64,000 nt of DNA from VRUE01 sp963712595 (GTDB lineage: Bacteria; Actinomycetota; Thermoleophilia; Solirubrobacterales; 70-9): contig CAVQIM010000001.1 in NCBI GenBank assembly GCA_963712595.1, positions 682,001 through 746,000 of the forward strand, given 5' to 3'. The notes below the pieces were generated by a model, which searched no databases, was not told where the DNA came from, and was given only the letters and a program-made list of their open reading frames with translations. Position 1 is the first letter of the stretch; every line of letters begins with the position of its first letter. A program made the translations under genes and the position numbers. Of the stretch, positions 30,326 to 38,205 are shown piece by piece.

Positions 30326-31678
30326 TCAGAGGACCGGGAGGAACTGCTCTATCTCGTACGGAGTGACCTGGACGCGGTAGTCGTCCCACTCCTGCCGCTT
30401 GATCTCGACGAAGCGCCGGAACGTGTGCTCGCCCAGCGTGCGCAGCACCAGCTCGGACTCCGCCGCGACCTCGATCGCCTCGCCCAGCGTCGCCGGCAGC
30501 TGCTCGATCCCACGCTGCGAGCGTTCCTCCGGCGCCAGGTGGTAGAGGTTCTGCTCCATCGGCTCGGGCAGCTCGTAGCCCTTCTCTATTCCTTCCAAGC
30601 CCGCCTGCAGCATGCCGGCGAAGCAGAGGTAGGGATTGCAGGCGGGGTCGGGGCAGCGCAGCTCGGCGCGGGTCGCCCCCTCCTTGCCGGGGTGGTAGAG
30701 CGGCACCCGGATCAGCGCCGAGCGGTTGCGGCGTGACCAGGCGAGGTAGACCGGCGCCTCGAAGCCGGGGACGAGCCGCTTGTAGGAGTTGACCCACTGG
30801 GCAAACAGCGGCGAGATCTCGCGCGCGTGCTTGAGCTGACCGGCGATGAACGCCTTCGCCGTGGCGGAGAGGAAGAACTGGTCGTCGGGGTCGAAGAAGG
30901 CGTTCTTGCCGTCTTTGCTCAGCGACTGGTGGACGTGCATCCCCGAGCCGTTCTCGCCGAAGAGCGGCTTCGGCATGAAGGTCGCGTGCCAGCCGTACTT
31001 CATCGCGTACTCCTTGACCACGATGCGGTAGGTCATGCAGTCGTCGGCCATCGCCAGCGCGTCCTTGTAGCGCATGTCGACCTCGTGCTGGGAGGGACCT
31101 ACCTCGTGGTGGGTGTACTCGACGTGGATGCCCATCTTCTCCAGCGCCAGGACCGTGTCGCGGCGCACGTCGGAGCCGGCGTCAAGCGTGGTCAGGTCGA
31201 AGTAGCCGCCCTCGTCGAGGACCTCGGGCACGCCGCCCTGCGGCTTGGCCGAGCGGAAGTAGAAGAACTCCAGCTCGGGGCCGATGTTGAAGGCGTCGAA
31301 GCCCATCTCCTTGGCGCGTTTCAGGGCCCGGCGCAGGATCCAGCGTGGATCGCCCTCGTAGGGGTCGCCGCCGGGCACCTGGACGTCGCAGAACATGCGC
31401 GCGACCGCGTTCTCCTGCTCGGGGCGCCAGGGAATCAGGGCGAAGGTGGAGGGGTCGGGCATCGCGATCATGTCCGACTCCTCGATCGGGTTGAACCCGG
31501 TGATCGAGGAGCCGTCGAAGCCCATCCCCCCCTCGAAGGCGTCCTCGAGCTCGGCGGCGTTGATCGAGAAGCTCTTCAGCTGCCCGAGCACGTCGGTGAA
31601 CCAGAGGCGGACGAAACGGACGTCGTTTTCCTTGACGATCTCGGCGACGTCAGCGGCACTCTTCGGTTGCTCTGCCAT
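30326..31678 (-). CDS. glnA: Glutamine synthetase, type I (GSI-alpha-like)
   Basis: The start ATG 31678 has a strong AGGAGG 6-7 bp upstream; an in-frame extension to 31753 is unlikely. The protein has 450 residues. Motifs: MGFDGSSITGF (beta-Grasp end), GPELEFFYF with metal Glu residues, NGSGMHVHQSL, NRSALIRVP and RAELRCPDPACNPYL. The region NLYHLAPEERSQRGIEQLP lines up with Bacillus-type GSI-alpha and the length fits that class, so adenylylation control is doubtful even though a Tyr is present. It makes glutamine from glutamate, ammonia and ATP. Confidence 0.94.
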   Translation of the reverse strand: MAEQPKSAADVAEIVKENDVRFVRLWFTDVLGQLKSFSINAAELEDAFEGGMGFDGSSITGFNPIEESDMIAMPDPSTFALIPWRPEQENAVARMFCDVQVPGGDPYEGDPRWILRRALKRAKEMGFDAFNIGPELEFFYFRSAKPQGGVPEVLDEGGYFDLTTLDAGSDVRRDTVLALEKMGIHVEYTHHEVGPSQHEVDMRYKDALAMADDCMTYRIVVKEYAMKYGWHATFMPKPLFGENGSGMHVHQSLSKDGKNAFFDPDDQFFLSATAKAFIAGQLKHAREISPLFAQWVNSYKRLVPGFEAPVYLAWSRRNRSALIRVPLYHPGKEGATRAELRCPDPACNPYLCFAGMLQAGLEGIEKGYELPEPMEQNLYHLAPEERSQRGIEQLPATLGEAIEVAAESELVLRTLGEHTFRRFVEIKRQEWDDYRVQVTPYEIEQFLPVL

Positions 31679-32011
31679 TCCTGCCTCCTGGGGCTCGCGC
31701 TTGTCCGCTCGGGTCGCGCAACGATAGGCGAAAGAGCCTGTTCCGGGTCGCACACGCGGCGACCCGGAACGGGCTCAAGTGAACCGTCTGGGTAGAGGCG
31801 GCCGTATCCGGGTAAACGACCCAGTGTCCGGCGCGGGTTCGTGGCCGGCTGAAGGGACGATCGGGCGGGCGGCGCCGGCCAGGTTGCAGGCTCGCCGAAA
31901 AGCAGGTATAACTTACCGGACGTAAGTAAATGGCTAAAAGTAAAGCTAAGGCCACGTAAAGGCTCTGTAAAGCGAAATTTCGCCAAGCTGAGAGCCAAGA
32001 GGCGGTTGCAA
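31679..32011. promoter_or_regulatory. Divergent control region of glnA and the AhpD-like gene
   Basis: No gene is seen here. The right part is A/T-rich and holds several candidate sites: ACTTAC/GTAAGT around CGGAC (about 31911-31927), three copies of GTAAAG (31940, 31956, 31967) and a perfect 12-bp palindrome GCGAAATTTCGC (31972-31983). These are plausible operators for nitrogen or stress control, but no known box is matched exactly. Confidence 0.45.
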
Positions 32012-32578
32012 GTGACAGTAAAAACGGATGTGAGCAGGTTCCAGATCCACGACGAGTTGACGGCTCCCGACGAGAGCGCTCCCCTGATCAAGACGATCCA
32101 GGCGACCGGCGGGGCCGTGACAAAGTTCGTCGGCGTGCTCGCTGGTGCGCCGGCGGTCCTGCGTGCCTACACCCGGATGCGCTCGGAGCTGCGGGGCGGC
32201 GTTCTGCCGCGCGCGACCCGCGAGCGGATCGCCCTCGCGGTGGCCGAGTACCGCGAGGACACCTACAGCGTCGCCCAGCACGCGAAGTCGGCGCGCAGCG
32301 CCGGCCTCGGCCTCGACGAGGTCTCCCGCGCCCGCAGCTTCGGCTCGGCCGACCCGAAAGAGGCGGCCCTGCTCGAGTACCTGCATGGGGCGCTGGAGGC
32401 AAACGGCCACCCGCCGCTCCACCTCCACGAGGAGGCACGGGAGATCGGCTGGAGCGACGAGGAGCTGCTCGAGGCGGTCGCCCACCTCGCGCTAAACGAG
32501 TTCCAGAGCCTGATCGCGGGGGCCGCTGAGCTCCCGAAAGACCAGGCGACGCCGCGAGTCCTGCCCTCAGCCGCGTAA
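32012..32578 (+). CDS. AhpD/carboxymuconolactone decarboxylase-fold protein lacking the redox cysteines
   Basis: I chose GTG 32012 because AAGAGG lies 9 bp upstream; TTG 32006 is too close. The protein has 188 residues. RERIALAVAEYREDTYSVAQHAKSA lines up with the CMD-family core, in which CxxCxxxH is normal; here the two Cys positions are Asp and Ser and only the His remains. The protein contains no Cys, so alkylhydroperoxidase activity is not expected. It is divergent from glnA; function unknown. Confidence 0.75.
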   Translation: MTVKTDVSRFQIHDELTAPDESAPLIKTIQATGGAVTKFVGVLAGAPAVLRAYTRMRSELRGGVLPRATRERIALAVAEYREDTYSVAQHAKSARSAGLGLDEVSRARSFGSADPKEAALLEYLHGALEANGHPPLHLHEEAREIGWSDEELLEAVAHLALNEFQSLIAGAAELPKDQATPRVLPSAA

Positions 32579-32589
32579 GCGGCTGAGGG

Positions 32590-33318
32590 TCAGTCCTCGA
32601 CGACCGTGACGGTGTAGAGCAGCCGCGCGGTCGAGTAGCGACAGCCGTAAGTCGCCCTCGTCCCCAGCTTCTGCTGCGGTTCGCCCTGGCGGACGTCGGT
32701 CGAGTTGACGCACTTCCCGGCTTCGCGGCTGGCGCGCCAGGCGTTGCTCGAGGGCAGGCCCTGGGCGAAGGCGGGCGCCCAGGTCGGCACGGTAAGGCCG
32801 ACGATGTCGCCCTTTTCGACCGGCAGCGAAGCGCCGAACTTGACCGTCTGGCCGAGGTAGGGGCTGAGCACGCGGATCGAGCCCTGGGCGCGCAGGTTGT
32901 AGCGAGGCGGGTTGGTTTCGGGGATCCGACGCAGGATCGCCAGCCTCGCCTCGGGCGGGGTGCCAAAGAAGCCGTTGAAGAAGGAGCGCTGGCTGCTGGT
33001 CGGCTGCGAAAGGGTCATCGACCAAGACGTGACCTTGCCGTCCCCGGGCACGCGGAAAGGAAGCTGGCCCTGGCCGGTGCTGACCTGGAAGCCGGTGACG
33101 CTGCCGATCGCCTGACAGGGCGACTCGGGACAGGAGGGGTCCGGGAGGGTGGCTGTACTGCCAAGCACCACGGTCGTTTTGGCGGTGTTTGCCGCGCCGG
33201 CGCTCGCCGCCAGCGGCACCAGGAGCGCCAGGCAGCCGGCCAGCGCCAAGAGTGGCCCGATCCGGCCGCCAACCCTGGCCGAGCCGGCGCTGACAGCTGC
33301 GTGCAAAGACCTCGACAT
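32590..33318 (-). CDS. Secreted protein of unknown function
   Basis: ATG 33318 has GAGAGGAG about 7 bp upstream and gives 242 residues; an upstream ATG at 33351 has no good ribosome site. The signal peptide (IGPLLALAGCLALLVPLAASAGAA) is followed by a beta-rich domain with four Cys, including PDPSCPESPCQAIGSV and a CVNS/GCRYS pair. I do not recognise the family. Similar exported beta-sandwich proteins are common in this group of Actinobacteria, but no activity can be assigned. Confidence 0.65.
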   Translation of the reverse strand: MSRSLHAAVSAGSARVGGRIGPLLALAGCLALLVPLAASAGAANTAKTTVVLGSTATLPDPSCPESPCQAIGSVTGFQVSTGQGQLPFRVPGDGKVTSWSMTLSQPTSSQRSFFNGFFGTPPEARLAILRRIPETNPPRYNLRAQGSIRVLSPYLGQTVKFGASLPVEKGDIVGLTVPTWAPAFAQGLPSSNAWRASREAGKCVNSTDVRQGEPQQKLGTRATYGCRYSTARLLYTVTVVED

Positions 33319-33387
33319 GCCCGTGCTCCTCTCGTTGAAAATCCAGCTCATCCCGGCCAGATTTGCCGTCCGAGCGCCAAATCCTGC

Positions 33388-33903
33388 TTAGCGCCCGAGG
33401 GGGCGCGCGAGCTGGGCCGCAACCGCGTAGCGGACCTTGCCAGCGCCTTCAAAGTTAAGCGCGAGGCGGGCGCCGTTGGTGAGGTCGAAGGCGTTGCCAT
33501 GGGTGTAGGGACCGCGGTCGATTACGCGTGTGACCAGGACGTGGCCTTCATTGACGAACTTGATCGCGGTGCCGCAGGGAAGGGTGCGGTGGGCGACGCC
33601 AACCGTCATTTCGGTCAGGGTCGCCCCGCACGCGGTCTGGCGCCCGTAGAGGCCGGGGCCGTACCAGGTGGCGCCAGCGGTTCGCATCGGGCCGAAGGCG
33701 AAGCCCTGGCCGGGGAGCGTGGTGCCGTCCGAAGCGACGCCCGCGCCGCCCGTGCTTGCCTGCGCCGGAAGCGCCCCGAGCGCCAGCGAGGCCAATGCCG
33801 CGACCGGCAGCGCCCAGCGCAGCCGTCGCTGGAGGCGCTCGCGGATCGCGTGCCCTCGCGGTGAATCGCCTATCCGCCCACGGCGGTTTCTGCCTGCCTT
33901 CAT
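33388..33903 (-). CDS. RlpA-like double-psi beta-barrel cell-wall protein
   Basis: The protein has 171 residues. A basic N-terminus and membrane segment (WALPVAALASLALGALPAQAS) precede a DPBB domain: ATWYGPGLYGRQTACGATLT, GVAHRTLPCGTAIKFVN and TRVIDRGPYTHGNAFDLTNG. The Asp of IDRGPY and the paired Cys are typical of RlpA/resuscitation-factor-like lytic transglycosylases acting on peptidoglycan. The SPOR domain of proteobacterial RlpA is absent. A c-di-AMP riboswitch lies directly upstream, matching the known wall-hydrolase regulon of that riboswitch. Confidence 0.85.
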   Translation of the reverse strand: MKAGRNRRGRIGDSPRGHAIRERLQRRLRWALPVAALASLALGALPAQASTGGAGVASDGTTLPGQGFAFGPMRTAGATWYGPGLYGRQTACGATLTEMTVGVAHRTLPCGTAIKFVNEGHVLVTRVIDRGPYTHGNAFDLTNGARLALNFEGAGKVRYAVAAQLARPLGR

Positions 33904-33910
33904 CAGCTCT

Positions 33911-34030
33911 TTGCGACGCTTACGGGGTTAGCTGACGGGCTCGCGCTGAAAGAGCTGCGCTACGCGGCAGATGCCGGCGATTCGCCCCAACCATTGGGTC
34001 CCCCGCTCCCCGCGATATGTAGGCGGAGAT
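33911..34030 (-). promoter_or_regulatory. Cyclic di-AMP riboswitch (ydaO-yuaA class)
   Basis: Minus-strand leader of the rlpA-like gene. Read in RNA order it has CGCGGGGAGCGGGGGACCCA, GGTTGGGGCGAATC, CTCTTTCAGCGCGAGCCC and GTCAGCTAACCCCGTAAGCG, which are the conserved blocks of ydaO. Ligand binding normally lowers expression of the downstream wall gene. Boundaries are approximate. Confidence 0.88.
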
Positions 34031-34088
34031 TCAGCGGAAGTTGGCGGCAGGTTAGCAAACGCTAAGACATGAAATTGTGAAGAGATTG

Positions 34089-34114
34089 AAAAGGCCCCCT
34101 TGCGGGGGCCTTTT
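34089..34114 (-). terminator. Terminator of rnpB
   Basis: AAAAGGCCCCC (34089-34099) and GGGGGCCTTTT (34104-34114) form an 11-bp stem with a TTGC loop and U-tracts on both strands. It directly follows the RNase P RNA 3' end and can act in both directions, separating rnpB from the riboswitch transcript. Confidence 0.85.
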
Positions 34115-34117
34115 CGT

Positions 34118-34484
34118 TAGCGGGCCTGTAAGCCGGATCCTGTCGGGAGCGACCATCTGTCTCACCGGGACCGGAGCCCCGGGGGCCGCCGAAACGGCCT
34201 GCGGCCTACCTGGACCTCGCCGGGCAGGGTCGACGGTCCTACTTGGCCTTGCACCGGGCGGGGTTTGCCTGGCCGTCGCGTCACCGCGACGCCGGTGCGC
34301 TCTTACCGCACCATTTCACCTTTGCCTGTACGCGGCTCACGTGTGGCCGCGCCATCGGCCGTGTATTTCTGTGGCACTGTCCCGCGGGTTTCCCCGGGTG
34401 GGCGTTACCCACCGCCTCGCCCTGTGGTGTCCGGACTTTCCTCGAGGGGTTTTCTCTCCCCCCGCGGTCGCTCGGCCCGCTCGT
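34118..34484 (-). ncRNA. rnpB: RNase P RNA, bacterial class A
   Basis: On the minus strand the RNA has GAGGAAAGTCCGGAC (34428-34443 region), CACAGGGCGAGGCGGTGGGTAA, GGCAAACCCCGCCCGGTGCA, and near the 3' end ACAGGATCCGGCTTACAGG. The terminal GCGGGCC (5', complement of 34474-34480) pairs with GGCCCGC (3', complement of 34120-34126) to form P1. It is the catalytic RNA for tRNA 5' maturation. Ends are inferred from P1. Confidence 0.93.
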
Positions 34485-34517
34485 CAAGGGTAGCGCTCGG
34501 GGCCGGGCTCGAGGCAA

Positions 34518-35366
34518 ATGCATCGAATACCCTGCGCGGCGATGCCGGCAGCAGTCGTCACCGGAGCGGGCGGCGGCCTCGGCCGCGCGATCGCCCTCGA
34601 GCTCGGGCGTCGTGGCTTCTCCGTTCACGCCACCGATGTCGACGCCGAAGCGGCGGCTGGCGCAGCCAGGGAGATCGGCAACGCCGCCAGCTCGAGCGCC
34701 CTGGATGTGCGCGACGAGGCGGCCTGCCGCGCGCTCGTGGCGCAGGTAGTCGCAAGCGAGGGATCCCTGGGCCTCTGGGTCAACAACGCCGGCGTCCTCG
34801 TCACCGGGCCCTCCTGGGAGCAGGACGAGGCGAGCCGCCGGACGATGCTCGAGGTAAACGCACTGGGGACGATGAACGGCACCATCGCCGCCCTGGAGCC
34901 GATGGCAGCGGCCAATCGCGGCCACGTCATCAACGTGATCTCGCTGGCAGGCATCGTTGCTGCGCCAGGCGAGGTCAACTACTCGGCGAGCAAGCACGCG
35001 GCAATGGCGTTCACACTGGGGACGCTCTTCGACCTGCGCCGCTCGGGAATAAAGGGCGTAAACGTCTCCGCGGTCTGCCCCGACGGCATCTGGACGCCGA
35101 TGCTGCACGACAAGCTCGAGGACCCGGAGGCGGCGGGGTCGTTCTCAGGCCACCTGCTGACGCCCGAGCAGGTGGCGACCGAGGTGGGCAAGCTCACCGA
35201 ACGACCCCGCCCGATCCTGATCCTGCCCCGCTGGCGCGGCCCAATGCTGCGCCTCTTCGATCTCTTCCCCAGCCTCGCCGTGCGCCTGCTGCCACTGGTG
35301 ATGAAAGACGCAAGGCGCCGGCAGCGGCGCTACAAGCGACTGATCGAATCCGGCCGCTGGCCCTGA
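34518..35366 (+). CDS. Short-chain dehydrogenase/reductase (classical SDR)
   Basis: The protein has up to 282 residues from ATG 34518; ATG 34542 (MPAAVVTGAGGG) is a plausible shorter start, and neither has a good ribosome site. VVTGAGGGLGRAIALELGRRG binds NAD(P), NNAGVL is the structural motif, and Ser (ISLAG), Tyr and Lys (NYSASKHAA) form the catalytic set. LLPRWRGPMLRLFDLFPSL at the C-terminus suggests membrane contact, as in many lipid-acting SDRs. Substrate unknown. Confidence 0.83.
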   Translation: MHRIPCAAMPAAVVTGAGGGLGRAIALELGRRGFSVHATDVDAEAAAGAAREIGNAASSSALDVRDEAACRALVAQVVASEGSLGLWVNNAGVLVTGPSWEQDEASRRTMLEVNALGTMNGTIAALEPMAAANRGHVINVISLAGIVAAPGEVNYSASKHAAMAFTLGTLFDLRRSGIKGVNVSAVCPDGIWTPMLHDKLEDPEAAGSFSGHLLTPEQVATEVGKLTERPRPILILPRWRGPMLRLFDLFPSLAVRLLPLVMKDARRRQRRYKRLIESGRWP

Positions 35367-35469
35367 CAGACCCGGACGCCGCCATGCGGCGTCCTCAGTC
35401 GCTCACCTGCAAGAAGCACGCTTCGCTCCTTGCGTCCTTGCCTGACGGCGCCCGGCCCTCGTCAGAGGG

Positions 35470-36081
35470 CTAGATTTTGCGGAAGACGCCGACCACTTTG
35501 CCGAGGACAGTCGCCTCGGTGGTGCGGATCGGCTCCATCGTCTCGTTCTCGGGCTGCAGGCGGATGTGATCGTCCTCGCGGAAGAACCGCTTGACCGTGG
35601 CCTCCTCGCCGACCAGGGCGACGACGATCTCGCCGTTGGTCGCATCGTTCGCCGGTCGCACGACGACGTAGTCGCGCTCGAAGATCCCGGCTTCGACCAT
35701 GCTGTCGCCGCGCACCCGCAGGATGTAGTCGCCATCCTCGCCGCCGATCACGTCGGGGATCTCGATGTACTCCTCGACGTTCTCTTCGGCGAGGATCGGC
35801 TCGCCGGCGGCAACCTGGCCCACCAGCGGCAGCCCGCTCGCCGGCCGGATCGTCCGCTTCGCCTTGTCGAAGAGAAGCTCGATCGCCCGCGGCTTCGACG
35901 GATCCCGTTTCAGCAGCCCGATCTTCTCCAGGTTGGCGAGGTGGGCATGGACCGTGGAGGAAGAGTGCAGCCCGACCGCTTTGCCGATCTCCCGCACAGT
36001 GGGCGGATAGCCGGTCTTCGCCGCGTAGCGGCGAATGAAATCGAAGATCTCCTTCTGCCTCTTGGTCAGATCAAGCTCCAC
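35470..36081 (-). CDS. lexA: LexA repressor (SOS response)
   Basis: GTG 36081 has AAGGGG/GGGGAG just upstream and gives 203 residues starting VELDLTKRQKEIFDFIRRYA; ATG 36105 (MAARKGRG) is an alternative. The winged helix has TGYPPTVREIGKAVGLHSSSTVHAHL. The peptidase half has the cleavage site VAAGEP, the nucleophile in RGDSM and the Lys in TVKRFF. RecA-stimulated self-cleavage derepresses SOS genes. A perfect SOS box 43 bp upstream indicates autoregulation. Confidence 0.95.
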   Translation of the reverse strand: MELDLTKRQKEIFDFIRRYAAKTGYPPTVREIGKAVGLHSSSTVHAHLANLEKIGLLKRDPSKPRAIELLFDKAKRTIRPASGLPLVGQVAAGEPILAEENVEEYIEIPDVIGGEDGDYILRVRGDSMVEAGIFERDYVVVRPANDATNGEIVVALVGEEATVKRFFREDDHIRLQPENETMEPIRTTEATVLGKVVGVFRKI

Positions 36082-36123
36082 GCCTCTCCCCTTCCGCGCC
36101 GCCATGCCGGGTACCAAATCGTT

Positions 36124-36137
36124 CGAACACTTGTTCG
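36124..36137. promoter_or_regulatory. LexA binding site (SOS box)
   Basis: CGAACACTTGTTCG is a perfect CGAAC-N4-GTTCG inverted repeat, the Gram-positive SOS box. It lies immediately upstream of lexA. Confidence 0.92.
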
Positions 36138-36215
36138 CAAGAGTAGCGCGCCACCCGGACACCCGCAACCAAACCCGCCGCCAGCTCCGAGCATCTAGAA
36201 TCGACGCCCCCTCGA

Positions 36216-36301
36216 GCGGCTGTGGCGGAACTGGTAGACGCGCAAGGTTGAGGGCCTTGTGCCCCTTACGGGGCGTGATGGTTCGACTCCATTCAGCCGC
36301 A
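36216..36301 (+). tRNA. tRNA-Leu (anticodon GAG)
   Basis: The acceptor GCGGCTG/CAGCCGC, D arm GCG/CGC, anticodon stem CAAGG/CCTTG with loop TTGAGGG, a long class II variable arm CCCC-TTAC-GGGG and T arm with TTCGACT all fold. CCA is not encoded. The last 28 bp are repeated at 50082-50109, marking the integration site of the island. Confidence 0.95.
36274..36301 (+). repeat. att site, tRNA side (attL)
   Basis: The 28 bases from CGTGATGGTTCGACT to CAGCCGCA are identical to 50082-50109. They cover the T arm and acceptor 3' side, so integration kept the tRNA whole. Confidence 0.92.
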
Positions 36302-36307
36302 TTAAAA

Positions 36308-36325
36308 GCTCCTGCAAATAGGAGC
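36308..36325 (+). terminator. Small hairpin after tRNA-Leu
   Basis: GCTCCT (36308-36313) and AGGAGC (36320-36325) form a 6-bp stem followed by ATTTC. It is a weak terminator candidate for the tRNA gene, supplied by the island. Confidence 0.45.
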
Positions 36326-36356
36326 ATTTCAATCAAAATCACGAATCTCGGCACTG

Positions 36357-36390
36357 CTGCCTTACGGTCCATTGCGGACCGTTTAGGCAG
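36357..36390. other. Strong hairpin upstream of the integrase
   Basis: CTGCCT/AGGCAG and ACGGTCC/GGACCGT pair around an ATTGC loop with one small internal mismatch. It lies between attL and the integrase start, a usual place for integrase or excisionase arm sites or for expression control. Confidence 0.5.
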
Positions 36391-36551
36391 CAACGCCGCA
36401 TACCTCTACCGCACTACGAGGGTGCCCACGCGTGAGCGAGACGGTTCCTCACGCAGGGGAAGTTCGCCGGTTTTGTGCCGAGGACCCACCAAATGCGGCT
36501 GTCTGGAGTCTCAAATCCTCCTCCGCTAGGACACGTCTAAAAGGAGAAACG

Positions 36552-37850
36552 ATGAATCAAAAGACGAGCAACCGCCGCACATACGGAAGCGGCACCCTCT
36601 ATGTCCAAGAGAGAGCCGACGGTCAAGAGCTCTGGTACGGCCGCTGGCATCTCGGTGGTCGGCGGCCAAACCGCTGCCTTGGACCCAAGCGCCGACGTGG
36701 GACCGGCGAGGGACTCAACCGCACCCAAGCCGAGGCCAAGCTGCGGGAACTGATGATTCGCGAACGACCGCCCGCGGTTGGCTCGAGCGTCTCGTTCGCG
36801 AGCACCGCTGACCTGATGCTCCGCGACCTCGAGGCTCTCGGTCGCAAGCCGACGACCCTCGACAACTACCGGTCGATCCTTCGTTCGCACCTCCTGCCCA
36901 GGTTTGGCGAATTCGCCGTCAACCAAGTGAAGAAAACTGAAATCGAGGCGCTCATGGCGGCGCTGACCGAGGCGGGAAAGGCAGCTCGGACGCGCTCGGG
37001 CATCTTCAAGCTCCTATCTCAGGTCTTCAAGTTCGCCCAGCGTCATGACTGGTGCGAGCAGAACCCGTGCCGCTCCGTGAGACGACCGCGGGTGCGGGAA
37101 TGCTCGGAGATCCGGTTTCTCAACCAGCAAGAGCTCGATGCACTGATCGCCGCCGTCGACGCCTGCGACAAGCCCTTCGGGCCTACCGACAGGGCGATCT
37201 TCCTGACCGCGGCCATGACCGGAATGCGCCAAGGCGAGCTGCTCGCACTGCGCTGGCGCGACGTCGACTGGGAAGCGAAACGGATTCGGGTACGCCGCAA
37301 CTACACCCGCGGCTACTGGTCAACGCCGAAGTCGCGCAGCGGCGAACGCGCTGTTCCCCTTTCGGGGAGAGTCGAAGGCGAACTGAGAGCCCACCTTGGG
37401 CGCTCTCGCTTCTCCGGCGAGGACGACCTCGTCTTCGCCAATCCGCTAAATGGCGAAGTGCTTCCCCACGGCCCGCTCGTGCGCCGCCTCAAGAAGGCGC
37501 TGAAAGCCGCGGGGGTGCGGATGATCCGCTTTCACGATCTGCGTCATACGTTCGGCACCAGGATCGCCGCCGCCGGCGTGCCGATGCGTGTCCTGCAGGA
37601 GTGGATGGGTCACCGCGACTACCGGACCACCCTCATCTATGCCGACTACGAACCCGGAGACGAAGAGAGCGGCCTCGTGGACGCTGCCTTCTCCGCTGGA
37701 TCTCCGGCGCAGAAAGAGCAGCCTCGCTCTCGTGTCAAGCAGCGCATGTCACGGCTGAGGAAATCCTTTACCGCTAGGCGGAGCTCTCAAGACCAGCGAT
37801 ACCCAACCCAACGCGCTCAGCCGCCCGAGCGAGCTCCCGATCCCAGGTGA
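36552..37850 (+). CDS. Phage-type tyrosine recombinase (integrase)
   Basis: ATG 36552 has AAGGAG 5 bp upstream, so the longer open frame is ignored. The protein has 432 residues: an N-terminal AP2-like/arm-binding part (YGSGTLYVQERADGQELWYGRW), a SAM-like core-binding domain (LDNYRSILRSHLLPRFGE), and a catalytic domain with TGMRQGEL (Arg), HDLRHTFGTRIAA (His-Arg) and GHRDYRTTLIYADY (His and nucleophile Tyr). It should integrate and excise the island at tRNA-Leu. The last about 25 codons overlap the 3' end of the convergent toxin gene, an unusually long antisense overlap. Confidence 0.93.
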   Translation: MNQKTSNRRTYGSGTLYVQERADGQELWYGRWHLGGRRPNRCLGPKRRRGTGEGLNRTQAEAKLRELMIRERPPAVGSSVSFASTADLMLRDLEALGRKPTTLDNYRSILRSHLLPRFGEFAVNQVKKTEIEALMAALTEAGKAARTRSGIFKLLSQVFKFAQRHDWCEQNPCRSVRRPRVRECSEIRFLNQQELDALIAAVDACDKPFGPTDRAIFLTAAMTGMRQGELLALRWRDVDWEAKRIRVRRNYTRGYWSTPKSRSGERAVPLSGRVEGELRAHLGRSRFSGEDDLVFANPLNGEVLPHGPLVRRLKKALKAAGVRMIRFHDLRHTFGTRIAAAGVPMRVLQEWMGHRDYRTTLIYADYEPGDEESGLVDAAFSAGSPAQKEQPRSRVKQRMSRLRKSFTARRSSQDQRYPTQRAQPPERAPDPR

Positions 37851-38205
37851 CGAGGACAATTTCCTCGTCACCGAGTTCAAGCGCGGTAGTTAGGTGGACC
37901 GCGTCATAGCCACGCAGCTCCAAGTCTTCGGCATAGTCGCCGGCACGAGCGACGAGTTCCTGGTCAACCCCGACCGTAGTCAGCTCCGCGTAGAGCCCCT
38001 CAAAGGCCGCGAGTGCCTGCCGGTGCTCCTCTTCCCCGAGACGATCCAAGCGCCGGGCGGCCGCCAAAGCCGCCCGGCCCTCGGGGTAGGCAAGGATGCT
38101 CGACGCTGCTGGGTAGGCGCTGCCCCAGAGCTTGGCCGCCAACTCGGAACCACCCTCGACGACAACGAGCTTGACCAGCGCCGAGGTGTCGAAGTAAAAG
38201 ATCAG
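37774..38205 (-). CDS. PIN-domain toxin (VapC-like), probable CTG start
   Basis: Conserved PIN sequence begins LIFYFDTSALVKLVVVEGGS, which lies before any ATG, GTG or TTG in frame. A CTG at 38205 overlapping the antitoxin stop (CTGA) is the only sensible start and gives 143 residues, normal for VapC. The acidic set is Asp of FDTSAL, Glu of SILAYPEGR, Asp of GYDAVHLTTALE and Asp of TWDREL. Family members are Mg-dependent RNases, often cutting tRNA. Its antitoxin is the gene directly upstream. The next usable start, TTG 38142, would delete the first catalytic Asp. Confidence 0.8.
   Translation of the reverse strand: MIFYFDTSALVKLVVVEGGSELAAKLWGSAYPAASSILAYPEGRAALAAARRLDRLGEEEHRQALAAFEGLYAELTTVGVDQELVARAGDYAEDLELRGYDAVHLTTALELGDEEIVLVTWDRELARAAERVGLGIAGLESSA

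Noticed and set aside
34518..34541. ATG 34542 as the firm SDR start
   Set aside because: Neither this nor 34518 has a good ribosome site, so the longer form was kept and the doubt noted.
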